Below are positions 1-10,399 of a DNA stretch of 64,000 nt, one piece after another. Under the pieces are notes generated by a model. That model was not told the DNA's origin, did not search any database, and saw nothing but the letters and a program-made list of their open reading frames with translations. How positions within the stretch are numbered: the stretch's first letter is position 1; each line of letters opens with the position of its first letter. The translations under genes were made by a program, and so were the position numbers. Source of the stretch: Owenia fusiformis (taxonomy: Eukaryota > Annelida > Polychaeta > Sabellida > Oweniidae); NCBI GenBank assembly GCA_903813345.2, contig CAIIXF020000012.1, forward strand, positions 16,612,020-16,676,019, given 5' to 3'.

Positions 1-303
1 GTTACAAAAGTGTGACAATTTGTTACAGAAGTGTGACAATTTGTTACAGAGGTGTGACAATTTGTTACAGAAGTGTGACAATTTGTTACAGAAGTGTGAC
101 AATTTGTTACAAAAGTGTGATAATTTGTTACAGAAGTGTGACAATATGTTACAGAGGTGTGACAATTTGTTACAGAAGTGTGACAATTTGTTACAGAAGT
201 GTGACAATTTGTTACAAAAGTGTGACAATTTATTACAAAAGTGTGACAATTTCTTACAAAAGTGTGACAATTTCTTACAAAAGTGTGACAATTTGTTACA
301 GAG
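1..303. repeat. 21-bp tandem repeat (minisatellite), about 14 copies
   Basis: Head-to-tail copies of a 21-bp unit of the form GTTACAGAAGTGTGACAATTT with scattered A/G and G/A changes run from the window edge to about 303. Because 21 is a multiple of three, two frames stay open and give heptapeptide-repeat pseudo-proteins; these are not considered genes. The array may continue left of the window. The last copies (after about 230) are the most diverged. Confidence 0.95.
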
Positions 304-984
304 AGCATTAATGCCAATGCTTGAATGCCAATGCTTGAATGCCGGAGACTAAACTGTGGCAACAACCATGTCTCTGATGACATAAAAATAATAGTACAAT
401 CTTTTCACAATATTACTGTAAAAACAATCTTATCAAATATGTTGCGAAATTCAGAGAATTAGATTGTGATACTGTACATCAAAATATCAAGGGAGTATTT
501 AATCATGTTCTTATTAGACGTTGCGTCTTTAAGAAGATATATTTCTTACCTAATTGCCTCTTCTGGGAGGAAGGGATGGGAGAATCTTATAAATGCATAC
601 ACATGCTCACTTGCAAGCTTTTCTCCTGAAAAATACAATATACATATGATATATGTGCAAAAATACAATACAACATTATACATGTAGTTCAGCACAGTAC
701 AAAACAGTAAAAATAATACATTTGTTCATAAGGTGATACATTCACATGAATAGAGGCTCATCAATATTGGGACAATGTGTACAATAAAATGATAAATGCT
801 CAACAATGTACAACAGATTTCTGAAAAATATAAAAAGATCATTTAATTTTGTCTCTCACTCTTAAAGTTAGAAACTGGCTTGCCAATTCCCAATAGAACT
901 AAACTTATGCTAAAGTAATGTAAGGAAGTACTGAAAGCATGTGTTGATCTAGAATTTTGAATTTTCATAACAGCTGAAACAATG
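304..984. other. Gene-free stretch
   Basis: AT-rich sequence with no exon of the flanking MRPL44 gene that I could recognise. The missing 3' exons of MRPL44 were looked for here on the minus strand and not found, so they probably lie left of the window. Confidence 0.5.
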
Positions 985-1510
985 TCACACCGGAATAGCC
1001 TGACAACGGCAAAGTCAGATACCTTTGTCACAAATGGCATGCAGACATAACCGTCGCTTCAATTAGATTTTCATGAACTGTATGTTTTATAGAGCACCTA
1101 GACTTCATTCCTTTGGAACAACAATCAATCAAAGTGTCTTTATACTCATTGTACAGTTATTAATGTTCTATCATCAAAATAAAGTCTTTATTGAACCGAA
1201 CAAAACAAGATACGGGACAACAGACACTGTATTACCATATGCCGCTGTCTTTGTAAATTATTTAAAATTCAGATTCCGTTGTCATTGATGATATCGAATA
1301 CACTATATTTTGGCGATTCACGACCCAATTTGATCGAAATTGGGATTTCATATGATACATCATCACAAGAGCTTAATACATGTACAGAATTAGCGACAAT
1401 AAAATCCCACGAAATGAGGACCAAGTAAATAAAGAGTTGAAGCGACGGTTATGTCCGTCATTTGTGAGAACGATATCTGGCTTTACTGTTGTCAGGCTAT
1501 TCCGGTGTGA
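985..1510. mobile_element. TIR element (MITE-like), family A
   Basis: About 75 bp at 985-1060 is repeated in inverted orientation at 1437-1510; outer tips are TCACACCGGAATAGCC and its complement. The trinucleotide ATG flanks both ends (982-984 and 1511-1513), a possible 3-bp target duplication. The interior shows no transposase. A lone end of the same family occurs at 46948-47000. The right tip lies only 24 bp past the splice donor of MRPL44 exon 4. Confidence 0.7.
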
Positions 1511-1534
1511 ATGCAAGACAAATTGTTTGCCTAC

Positions 1535-4500
1535 CCTCTCTGGCAAGCTCCTCATTGTCTTGGAGATTCAAGGGTACATCCGAGTCATCTATACCGAGTT
1601 GTGATCTTCTAGACTCCTCACTTTCAATGTAAGACCTGAAAATAGATAAAATACAGTTAAATCTGTAAAGTAGAACACCTCTATAAATGGAACACCTTTG
1701 TTGGTAGAACACATTTTAGTCCCATGACCTATTGACTTAAAGGTTATTGAATAAACTTTGTAAATCTGTAAAATATTTGTAAATTTGTAAATAAAGTACA
1801 ATTGATTTGTGGAGGCGAAATGTACATGTAATTTGAAAATTAAATCAACATCCTAGAGGAAAAGAAACAGAAAATATTTCCATAAATTTTGTACAACTAA
1901 ATAATTTCTTGTGGAACAAATATGCAAATAATTCATTTTCTTAAGCACCTCAAACTATCATAAGTGACAAAAATACATTTGGGAATAACTGGGTACTTTT
2001 TCTGAAATATCATATGAGTCTAATTAAGCAGAGTTAATACTGATACCTGTGAGTAAATGCAATCTTCAATGTGTGTTCATTAAACTCTTCTTTCAATCTT
2101 TTACCAAACGCATAGATTTCAGCATCATAGTTCCTGGAATCAAATATACATGTACATGTACTACCCTGGAGTCCGTTTTTATACTGTTCGTAGTAACGAA
2201 CGTTCGCAATTCGTTAATTCGTAAATATTTAAAAAGTTACGAATTCGTAATGGATCATTTTTGTACGCTTTCGTAAGTCATTCGTAACTTTGCAATTGTT
2301 TAGAGTAAGATTTACGAATTGGTTGACGTCATATTCCACAGTTGTCAGGACAGATAGTACAACAAACAGGGTTGATCAAAATAATAAAACCAAAGTCATA
2401 CAATAAGAACTTTATAAAAATAAAGATTCCATGAAAAGTGCTAAAATAGATATAGAAATAGGTTGATAACGGTGTTGCCCTTTGTGTTCTCTGATTTAGA
2501 ATCACAAAACGTCACAAATCACAATATAAATGAATAAATAAGAGGCCGTTCGCAAAGTTACGAAAGGGTCAGAGGTGGTATTTAATCTACGAACGAAAAC
2601 AGGTATGACGTCACTATTTTCGTAAATTTACGAATCGTTCCTAACTTTATGAATCTTACGAAAATGCAACTTTGCGAAATTCACAAATTAAACAATGGAC
2701 TTACGAACGTTCGTTACTACGAACGTTAGTTACTACGAACGGTACAAAAACGAGGCCCTGAATGTCAGTGTCTAGTATTTACAAGACTTTGGGTGAAGAT
2801 AAAGGTTTTAAAGAAGAAAAATCAAACGGTATACATCACTGTCATCAAATAACCTTTGAGCATTTGATAAGGGCCAAGCAAAAATTTGTTGCAAGCGCTA
2901 GCTTCAAAGAAATAAAATGTATATAATAAATGAATGAATGGCCTCAAGTTAGGTTACTGCATACTAAAAGGCCTTTAATAAACAGATTTGATTTCAATGA
3001 ACAATATTTAACTCTAAGCCTATGAGCAAATACTGGTAATAAGAGCTACTTGCCTACATATTAAATCCCTTTGTACACATTAACTGTTTCCTGGTTAATT
3101 CAGTTTTCCCTGACCATGGAGAATAGAATGGGATAATGGTAATTTCAAAGAGGCATTCAAGGATAAAACAAATATCTCACCATTTAATACTATAGAATTC
3201 ACTTTCGTCTTTCGGTGTGTACTCTTCCATCTGTCTTACCATAATTTTGGATGGGTAATTCTTTTCGATTTAACCCTAACCCTCTTAGTTAGATCTATTG
3301 CATCTCTCATAAATATTTATTCATAATTAGGTCATCATTTAAAAATACAAAACAACTCAAAAATTATCTCAGAATCATTTGTGAATGGCAGATATGGTGT
3401 CTACCCCCCCCCACAATATCTCACATTATCTTCGTTTTCCAGGACCCACAGGCAGAGGCAGCACTTAGCACACCCTCGCTTCAATTTAAATGTAGATACC
3501 GTATCCGCCATAAAAAGCACCCATTAGGCACATTTGAAATTGAAATTCCCATTGTAACCCATAACAAAGAGCGCCCATTTATCACTGTTCCACAACTAGT
3601 TAATTCGACGGAACGTCAATGTAACAATGAAAATGGATTAACTTCCTGGTTACAAGTTTTTTGTTTTCTTGATTTAAACCTTTATAAGTCAATTTGCAGA
3701 TTAAAATTTTTCACAAAGCTAGAAAATATAGTCTAGTTTTAATAATTTTCTTCAATTTAGAATTTGTTTTGTAAATGAAGTTGCAATTCATATATTTAAC
3801 CCATCACTTTTGTTACATTGACAAAACTTGGTTATATTAAAGCAGATATGAAATGGTATTTTTAACCTAAAGGAATCAAAATAATTTTTTGATAGATGTA
3901 TTTGGACATGTTTTCTTATCAGTAGTGTGAAAACTATTTCACTCTAACGATCGTTATAGCTGCTTAATAAGCAATATTCGAATTGGTTGTGACGTTATTG
4001 GCCCCCACGTGATCTCTCACTGGTCCCCACGTGGCCAGTTTTGGTTCATTAGATCATGACGTCATAATGCCAAAATGTTTTGTTATTTGTTTACACAATA
4101 ATCCTATGGTTGCTGTGACGTTGTGATTACTATGGAACCAATAAACCAAAGTTATATTTTGTATATGACGTTACTAATCACGTGGGGGCCAATTTGATTT
4201 ATCAGTTAGTTTTATTTCGTTATCTATGACCGTTAGCAGTTATCTAACATTTATTTTATAATGTCTATCGCAAGAACTCTACATTGGGCTTACAATGGAG
4301 AAAACCGCATTTTTGTAGCTGCAAATTGAGAAAAGCTATTTCAGTTGTCCTTTAACAATGTAGGTTACTTTGACGACTTACGTCAATGTAACAAAAGCGA
4401 TGGTCTAAATTCATGAATTACAGCTTTATTTAAATATCAAATTCCAAACTGAGAGCATTTCTAAAAGCTAGACTATGAAATAAGACAAAAAATCCTCAGG

Positions 4501-7500
4501 AAATTCATGGATGCCTATTTTTCTTGCCAAGAATGTCTTATTTGCAACATCAAAATTAATATAGAGCATATTTTTACAATAATGATATGTATCGTTATTT
4601 GAGAGATTACAGAAAAGATCGCTAAAATATCTAGCAAGGATCTTGTAAAAATCTAACAAGACAATATTGAAGAAATTCCCGGCAGAGCCCCTCAAATTGA
4701 ATCAATTGTTTTCCCTGATTGTCTTCAATATTTCCACTAGTAGAGACTGTTGGATATCGATATAAAGTTAAACCGTATTTTATAATTTAATGACAGATCA
4801 TCTTTTTTGTGTAAAAGTTGTGCAAAAGTCTGAGAAATGTTGAAAATAAACAAGAAAGTTCACAACCTTGACATGACCTTGACGATCGCTACTTGGTAAA
4901 ATGTCGAAAAAACTCTGAAACTTGAACATTTCCTTCATTCATTATGGACTATTTTGAGATAGTTTAGTATGATGTGGAAAGCACTCAATGATAGATATTT
5001 ATTGGGAGGATGCATTGAATTACAAAATTTGTCACATATATTGCAGGATAGTGTAAGTACTCTATTGACCACTCAAATTTGTTTGGAAATTGATTTTTTC
5101 TTATATACATGTATTTGTTAATACATGGTCATTCCTCGATGTTTCTTGAACTTTGTTAAGCGGGATGGGCACTTATTAGGGCTTAGGGGTGGGCCCTAAG
5201 TACAGCAATTACAGTACACACATTATTATTAAACAAATATTATTCTTGCTCTAAATTATACAAATTTATGACAATTAAACATGATTAAAATCATCCCCCT
5301 TGACTCATACCACTCAACAATATTTTACTTATCACTCACCAATTACTCCACTCTGATCTGTGTCTCTCTTTCTCAGGTCCAACTTTAAGACGACGGCTGT
5401 ATAATTCATTGTAATATGGCACTGCCCATCGTTTTCTACCTCTTTCCGCTGAAACATACACGAACATTTTATTTTAGCTAGTTGGGAAACATTATGGGAC
5501 AATTTGATTTGCCAATGCAGTGATCCTAGCTGATTGGATAGTTGAGATGACTAATATTGGAGAATGAAAGTTTGTTTTGTAAATGCTTGGAGATACATTC
5601 AGAGGGAAAAAGTGGTGCAGAGCCCAGATGTATGTTATTTATGTCATAAGTTCGAATAATAGTTGTGCTTCAAATATTAATTGTATGACATGTATGAGAC
5701 CAATGTTAATGCTACCGGGGGGGGGGGAATGGGACCTGCAGGCTTTATTATTTATACATGTACATGTTTTTCTGTTTTGAAAAATTCGATATGTGATGTA
5801 TTCTTAGTTTTTCAAATAAATGTACAAATATTTCATTACTGTTTTATCTTTACATCGTAATTTCAATCACCGCCATCACTTTTCGAACGGGTTAACTTGA
5901 ACTATCAAGATGTCATGCTATTCTCATACTTATAGAACTCAATGTGACAGTCATTGACCATTTATTAAGCAGTAAAAAATTAACTAGATAATGGCAACTC
6001 CGCGGAGTAGCAAATCCCAACGAACAAAATATCAATTACCGAATTCCAATCAATTATACTCATTACTTTGGTTAAAATTTAGATTTTAGAATTGTGAATT
6101 CCTGCAAAGCAGCCATTTTGAATTTTCTGAGGTACAAATCTGAAAAATAATACCATAATTGTGATCTACTCCAAAATTCCTTCAATTTGAGTATTATATA
6201 GCCATACGCTGAAGGGATCGAAAAATTATTGCGAACTCATACATTAGACGGCCATTTTGAATTTTACGAGGCTCGAATCGGAAAAAAGATACAATATTTG
6301 CCTTCTACTCTTAATTGTCTTTCATTTGAGTATAATAAAGCTATACTTCAGAAAGATCTAAAAATTGTATTTTTTTTTGTTTTCCTGACCCCCCATTCAC
6401 GGCCCCTGGGGGTCGGGATGAAAAACACAGAATATATGTGAAATAGGTAGATGTTGCGAATATACTACCAAAATTTCAAACGATAATATTATTTACTTTG
6501 GTTTAGAATGAAAAATTTATGATTTTTGAGAAAAAGTCCCGTCATTTTTAAAGTGGCGGCCATCTTGAAAAAATCCATTTTGAATTTTCTGAGGTACAAA
6601 TCTGAAAAATAATACCATAATTGTTATCTACCCCAAAATTCCTTCGATTTGAGTATTATATAGCCATACTTTGAAGGGATCAAAAAATTATTGCGAAATC
6701 GTACATTAGACGGCCATTTTGAATTTTACGAGGCTCGAATCAGAAAAAAGATACAATATTTGCAATCTACTCTTAATTGCCTTTCATTTGAGTATAATAA
6801 AGCTATACTTCAGAAAGATCTAAAAATTTCTGTTTTCCTGACCCCCCATACACGGCCCCTGGGGGTCAGGATGAAAAACACGGAATATGTAAGAAAAAGA
6901 TAGATGTTGCGAATATACTATCAAAATTTCAAACAATAATATTAATTTCTTTGGTTTAGAATGAAAAATTTATGATTTTTGCGAAAAAGTCCAGTCATTT
7001 TTAAAGCGGCGGCCATCTTGAAAAAAAATTTTTTTGCGTAAAACTATTCATCAATATACATCTTTCCACAAAATATGAAGAAAATCCGTCAACTAATATT
7101 TGAGTTATCTTCCGGACGGACAGACGGACGGACGGACGGACGGACTGACGGACGGAGGGCTTCACTATATCCCTACCGAACTTCGTTCGTTGGGATAATT
7201 AGCTTCATGGGTTACAAAATGTTTCTACTTTCCTGGTGAATGTCGAGTCTCGCATCAAAAGAATTGTAATTTAAGGCGATCTGTCTGCTTGGGGTAATAA
7301 AGCACAGTTTATAAAGTGAGCCAAGGATCAATAGGTCAAAAAAGAAATTTCAGAAAAAATATTGATAATTTAAAAAAAATGATATGCATCTTTTATCATG
7401 ATTATCTAGTTTTGGCAGTCATTCAAGCCCGAGATAACACCCCAAATGATAGGAAAAACGGGGTCCGCAATATTCTACTGAAATACAACTGACATTGTAC

Positions 7501-10279
7501 ATACATTGTACCAAAAGACGTTATACCAGGGGCTTTCTAGTTGAAATACAGACGCACATTGTACCGAAAAGCTTTCCTGTGTGATTTATATTGTATTTTT
7601 ATGAGTAGTATGCCATCACCAGAACACAAGTTGAACAAAGCGAAAAACGAGCATTCAGGGGGTGTGGGTCTGGGGGTTCTCCCCCCAGAAAATGTTGAAA
7701 TTTTGTTGTATTTGGAGTGTATTTGCAACGATCTGGTACGCCTGTCCGTACCAGGTGAACCGGGCGCTACGCCCATGCATATCTGCTTGTTTAAATCATG
7801 AAATATTCTTGGTGTATTTGCACAGGGGCTTGTCTCGAGGCGTCGGGCAAGCCCTCCGATGAGTCTACTGCTTATTAATAGTATTAAGGGTGGTCGGTTT
7901 TGATGCTACCTGAAATTTGTAGAAAATGATTGTTAGATATATCAAGTAAAAATATATGGAATCCTTTCAATAATCGACATGCTGATTCAAACAACACTAA
8001 AGAGTAAACTTACCTAAAATGGTAGCAATCCATCTACTTGTTGCTGAGAAATCTGAATAATTTGTTAAGAAGTGATTACACTGCAAGTACCGAATTTTTT
8101 TGCAGCCAAATTATTACCTCCAGAGTCGATTTCTTCCCCAAGACACGTCCACTGTTAAAAATTGGTAGTTCCTAGAGTTCTTTGTTTCCTTAGGTTCATT
8201 CCCGTATGTTATTTTTAACGAAGGACAGCCTATAACGACTGCTATACGCAAAAAGATGCATGAAATTAAGTTTCGAAACTGAAAGTTGAAAAATGGCGAC
8301 TTTCCCGTGTTCTATGCGCAGGTGCGTTCAATCCAGCAATTTGATTAGTTCATATTATATGAACGCATGTGCAATAACTACACATATATTTTTAGATAGA
8401 TGTCACTTGCGTTCATAATTTCACAGCAGTCCCTTCCCATGATGCACCTAATATTGCGGAAATATTTTCCTTTAGTGATAAAACAAATAACTCTCATCTT
8501 CGAAATACGTTTTCCATTCCTTGGCAATAATCTTTCATTTGGTATTTAAGTATAACCGAACCAACCGCCGAAAAGTAATTCGAATCCTTCTGAATTGTGG
8601 GAATGAAGTACTTTCATTTTTGCACATGCGCTGCGCATGCGCATAGAACACGGGAAAGTCGCCATTTTTCAACTTTCAGTTTCGAAACTTAATTTCATGC
8701 ATCTTTTTGCGTATAGCAGTCGTTATAGGCTGTCCTTCGTTAAAAATAACATACGGGAATGAAAACAAAGAACTCTAGGAACTACCAATTTTTAACAGTG
8801 GACGTGTCTAAGGGAAGAAATCGACTCTGGAAGTAATAATTTGGCTGCAAAAAAATTCGGTACTTGCAGTGTAATCACTTCTTAACAAATTATTCAGATT
8901 TCTCAGTAACAAGTAGATGGATTGCTACCATTTTAGGTAAGTTTACTCTTTAGTGTTGTTTGAATCAGCATGTGTATGTTAGACTGTATCCTTCGTCTGA
9001 ATAAATATTCAGACTGTAAGTCACCTATTGTAAAATATGGTGTTGTATAAATGTTACAAATAAGTTTGTTAAATGATAAAATGATTACCTTATAAATTAC
9101 TTACAATATTATTTTTTCGTATATTGTCCTCTTACTGAAGATATTCATAAAATGTACAGACGCTTCTTGTAGCGAAGCCATTGATTAGGTCAAGCCATTT
9201 TGGCAATGCCAATTCTCACGATAAACGAGATTTAGCCAGTGACGTCAGTCTATTTGTAAACAAATAACACGTGGAGCGGACGGAAGCGTGTTGATAAATT
9301 CCATTTGTGCGGGAATTTATTAGATCTAGTCATTTATTATCATTATCCCGATTAATTTTCTTCATTTATAGTAAATAGAGCGGAAATATTCATGAAGAAG
9401 GCCGAGGTAATCAAGTGGTCATGTGTTGTCAAAGTTCAAAATTTGCATATCTCGTTTGGATCTCGTGAACTCAAACGTCCTTGACATTGATTTCGCGATG
9501 TACTTATAAACACATCCTGAAGTTTTGGTGAGTCTGAACATTTCATTATTTTATATCAACTTGTACCCGCCTTATACAAATATTTTTGCTTCTAGTTTAA
9601 GATGAACATCTCTTCAACATATTCACCAATTTTCAAGGTGAACATTCTTGTAATAAACGAGAAATTTATGTGCAAAAAATATCACCGAGATTTCCACAGG
9701 AAATATATCAATCATAACAGACCGAATATTATATTCGGTCTGTTGGATACATACTAATGTGTATGTCGATTATTGAAAGGATTCCATATATTTTTACTTG
9801 ATATATCTAACAATCATTTTCTACAAATTTCAGGTAGCATCAAAACCGACCACCCTTAATACTATTAATAAGCAGTAGACTCATCGGAGGGCTTGCCCGA
9901 CGCCTCGAGACAAGCCCCTGTGTGTATTTGTAAACAAATAAATATAAATAAGAGGCGAGGGAATACATTTTAAACTCAATATTTTCGCAAGAAAAAAAGC
10001 ACTTTTTGTGATACGAGCTCCTTTGCTAGGCTAGATTGAATTGATTATGCTTCAGACAAAAATCGGGGGACCCAAAATCAGTGCAAAAAACTCTGCAAAT
10101 CACAAGTGCAAATTGATTGTGCCAATTTCGCTTAATTTCGAGATTATTTTTATACAAAACTAAGACAAGCCTTATATATAAACAAAAACGTTACCTGTTA
10201 CGCTAACAGCTGGTATAGGGTGAAGTATTTGACGTGTATTTGTGAGAAAACGGAGAGTCAATCTAGTTAGACTTGCCAT
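1535..10279 (-). CDS. MRPL44: Mitochondrial ribosomal protein L44 (mL44), 5' part
   Basis: mL44 is a large-subunit mitoribosomal protein with an RNase III-like fold and a double-stranded-RNA-binding C-terminus. Four coding exons join in frame on the minus strand: 10195-10279, 5340-5448, 2047-2133 and 1535-1635, giving 127 residues plus one base. The start MASLTRLTLRFL is basic and hydroxylated, as expected for a mitochondrial targeting peptide. Exon 2 carries RWAVPYYNELYSRR, exon 3 WNYDAEIYAFGKRL, and exon 4 RSYIESEESRRSQLG followed by LNLQDNEELARE; these align well with vertebrate mL44. Splice phases are 1, 2, 2, 1 and every donor and acceptor is GT/AG. An upstream in-frame ATG at 10366 exists, but the 10279 start suits a presequence better. 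The remaining C-terminal two thirds lies left of the window. Intron 1 (about 4.7 kb) hosts two sizeable TIR elements and intron 2 (about 3.2 kb) two more. Confidence 0.9.
2168..2757. mobile_element. TIR element rich in TTCGTAA motifs
   Basis: The left end near 2168 (CCGTTTTTATACTGTTCGTAG) is mirrored at the right end near 2757 as CTACGAACGGTACAAAAACG. Both subterminal regions are studded with TTACGAA/TTCGTAA words that can pair across the element. It lies in the MRPL44 intron between exons 2 and 3. No coding capacity; CCCTG occurs at both borders but the target duplication is uncertain. Confidence 0.65.
3370..3660. other. Intronic stretch with AGCGCCCAT/AGCACCCAT-type repeat words
   Basis: Short related segments around 3505-3590 (GCACCCATTAGGCAC and GCGCCCATTT) have a weak inverted counterpart at 5160-5210. 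The match is too degenerate to draw element borders. No coding exon seen. Confidence 0.3.
3727..4477. mobile_element. MITE with about 100-bp terminal inverted repeats
   Basis: The left arm 3727-3825 (tip TATAGTCTAG, inner part CATCACTTTTGTTACATTGAC) recurs inverted at 4370-4477 (tip CTAGACTATG). Roughly 80 per cent of positions match by eye. The interior includes CCCCACGTG repeats at about 4005-4035 and 4180 and TGACGTCA-like words, but no ORF. It is intronic to MRPL44. Confidence 0.75.
6014..7196. mobile_element. TIR element with a roughly 460-bp internal tandem duplication and GACG microsatellite
   Basis: A 12-bp inverted repeat (ATCCCAACGAAC at 6014-6025 and its complement at 7185-7196) brackets two direct copies of a unit of about 460 bp. 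For example, the segment starting TTTTGAATTTTACGAGGCTC is near 6250 and again near 6713. A (GACG)n run occupies 7106-7157. The internal ORFs of about 70 codons are duplicated repeat sequence, not a recognised protein. Located in MRPL44 intron 1. Confidence 0.7.
7197..7820. other. Intronic stretch with a dispersed GGGTCTGGGGG...CCCCCAGAAAA repeat fragment
   Basis: Positions 7655-7700 contain GGGGTTCTCCCCCCAGAAAA, resembling the segment at 37425-37460. Both look like fragments of one widespread repeat. The open frames here are repeat-derived and have no recognisable domain. Confidence 0.4.
7821..9922. mobile_element. Non-autonomous hAT-like element with about 500-bp TIRs and 8-bp TSD
   Basis: Tips CACAGGGGCTTGTCTCGAGG (7821) and its complement (ending 9922) are flanked on both sides by the identical octamer TGTATTTG (7813-7820 and 9923-9930). 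An 8-bp target duplication with a CAGGGG-type tip is characteristic of hAT transposons. The left arm is continuous from 7821 to about 8322. Its inverted partner is split into 8640-8973 and 9767-9922 by a 789-bp segment. The loop 8323-8639 and the extra segment encode no transposase. The inner arm contains TGCGCATGCGCA (about 8633-8645), an NRF1-type palindrome. Confidence 0.85.
8974..9762. mobile_element. Insertion interrupting the right arm of the hAT-like element
   Basis: Comparison of the two arms shows an extra 789 bp in the right arm, bordered by the tetramer ATGT (970-973 side and 9763-9766). Its ends share an imperfect inverted TTAG..TGTATCC motif. It contains a perfect 25-nt palindrome at 9719-9743 (CAGACCGAATAT arms) and a smaller hairpin near 8995. 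The alternative, loss of this segment from the left arm, cannot be excluded. Confidence 0.6.
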
Positions 10280-10399
10280 GCTTTTTCTAACGAGCTTCCA
10301 CTTTTCTAACGAGCACCAACTTGAAAGAGTACTTCCGGTGGACACATTTTCGATTTTGACTTTCAATCTTATCTTTATTGCTTAATATATAGTCCAAGG
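10280..10399. promoter_or_regulatory. Bidirectional promoter between MRPL44 and MRPL57
   Basis: Only 120 bp separate the two divergent start codons. The interval contains ACTTCCGGT at 10331-10339, the consensus site of ETS factors including GABPA (NRF-2), a known activator of nuclear genes for mitochondrial proteins. TCTAACGAGC occurs twice, around 10285-10316. There is no clear TATA box in a position that serves both genes. The function is inferred from geometry and motif. Confidence 0.6.

Noticed and set aside
1-303. Possible CRISPR array (also 25590-26003 and 41433-41672)
   Set aside because: Units abut directly without unique spacers and the DNA is eukaryotic; these are minisatellites.
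12-352. Two overlapping ORFs of about 100 codons with heptapeptide repeats at the left edge
   Set aside because: They are translations of the 21-bp tandem repeat, which is open because its unit is divisible by three; no start context or splice partners.
843-1040. Candidate missing 3' exon of MRPL44
   Set aside because: No similarity to the mL44 RNase III-like region, and part of the frame is the TIR of the 985-1510 element.
10280-10366. Longer MRPL44 start at 10366
   Set aside because: It would consume most of the intergenic space and remove the mitochondrial-presequence character; the ATG at 10279 fits better.
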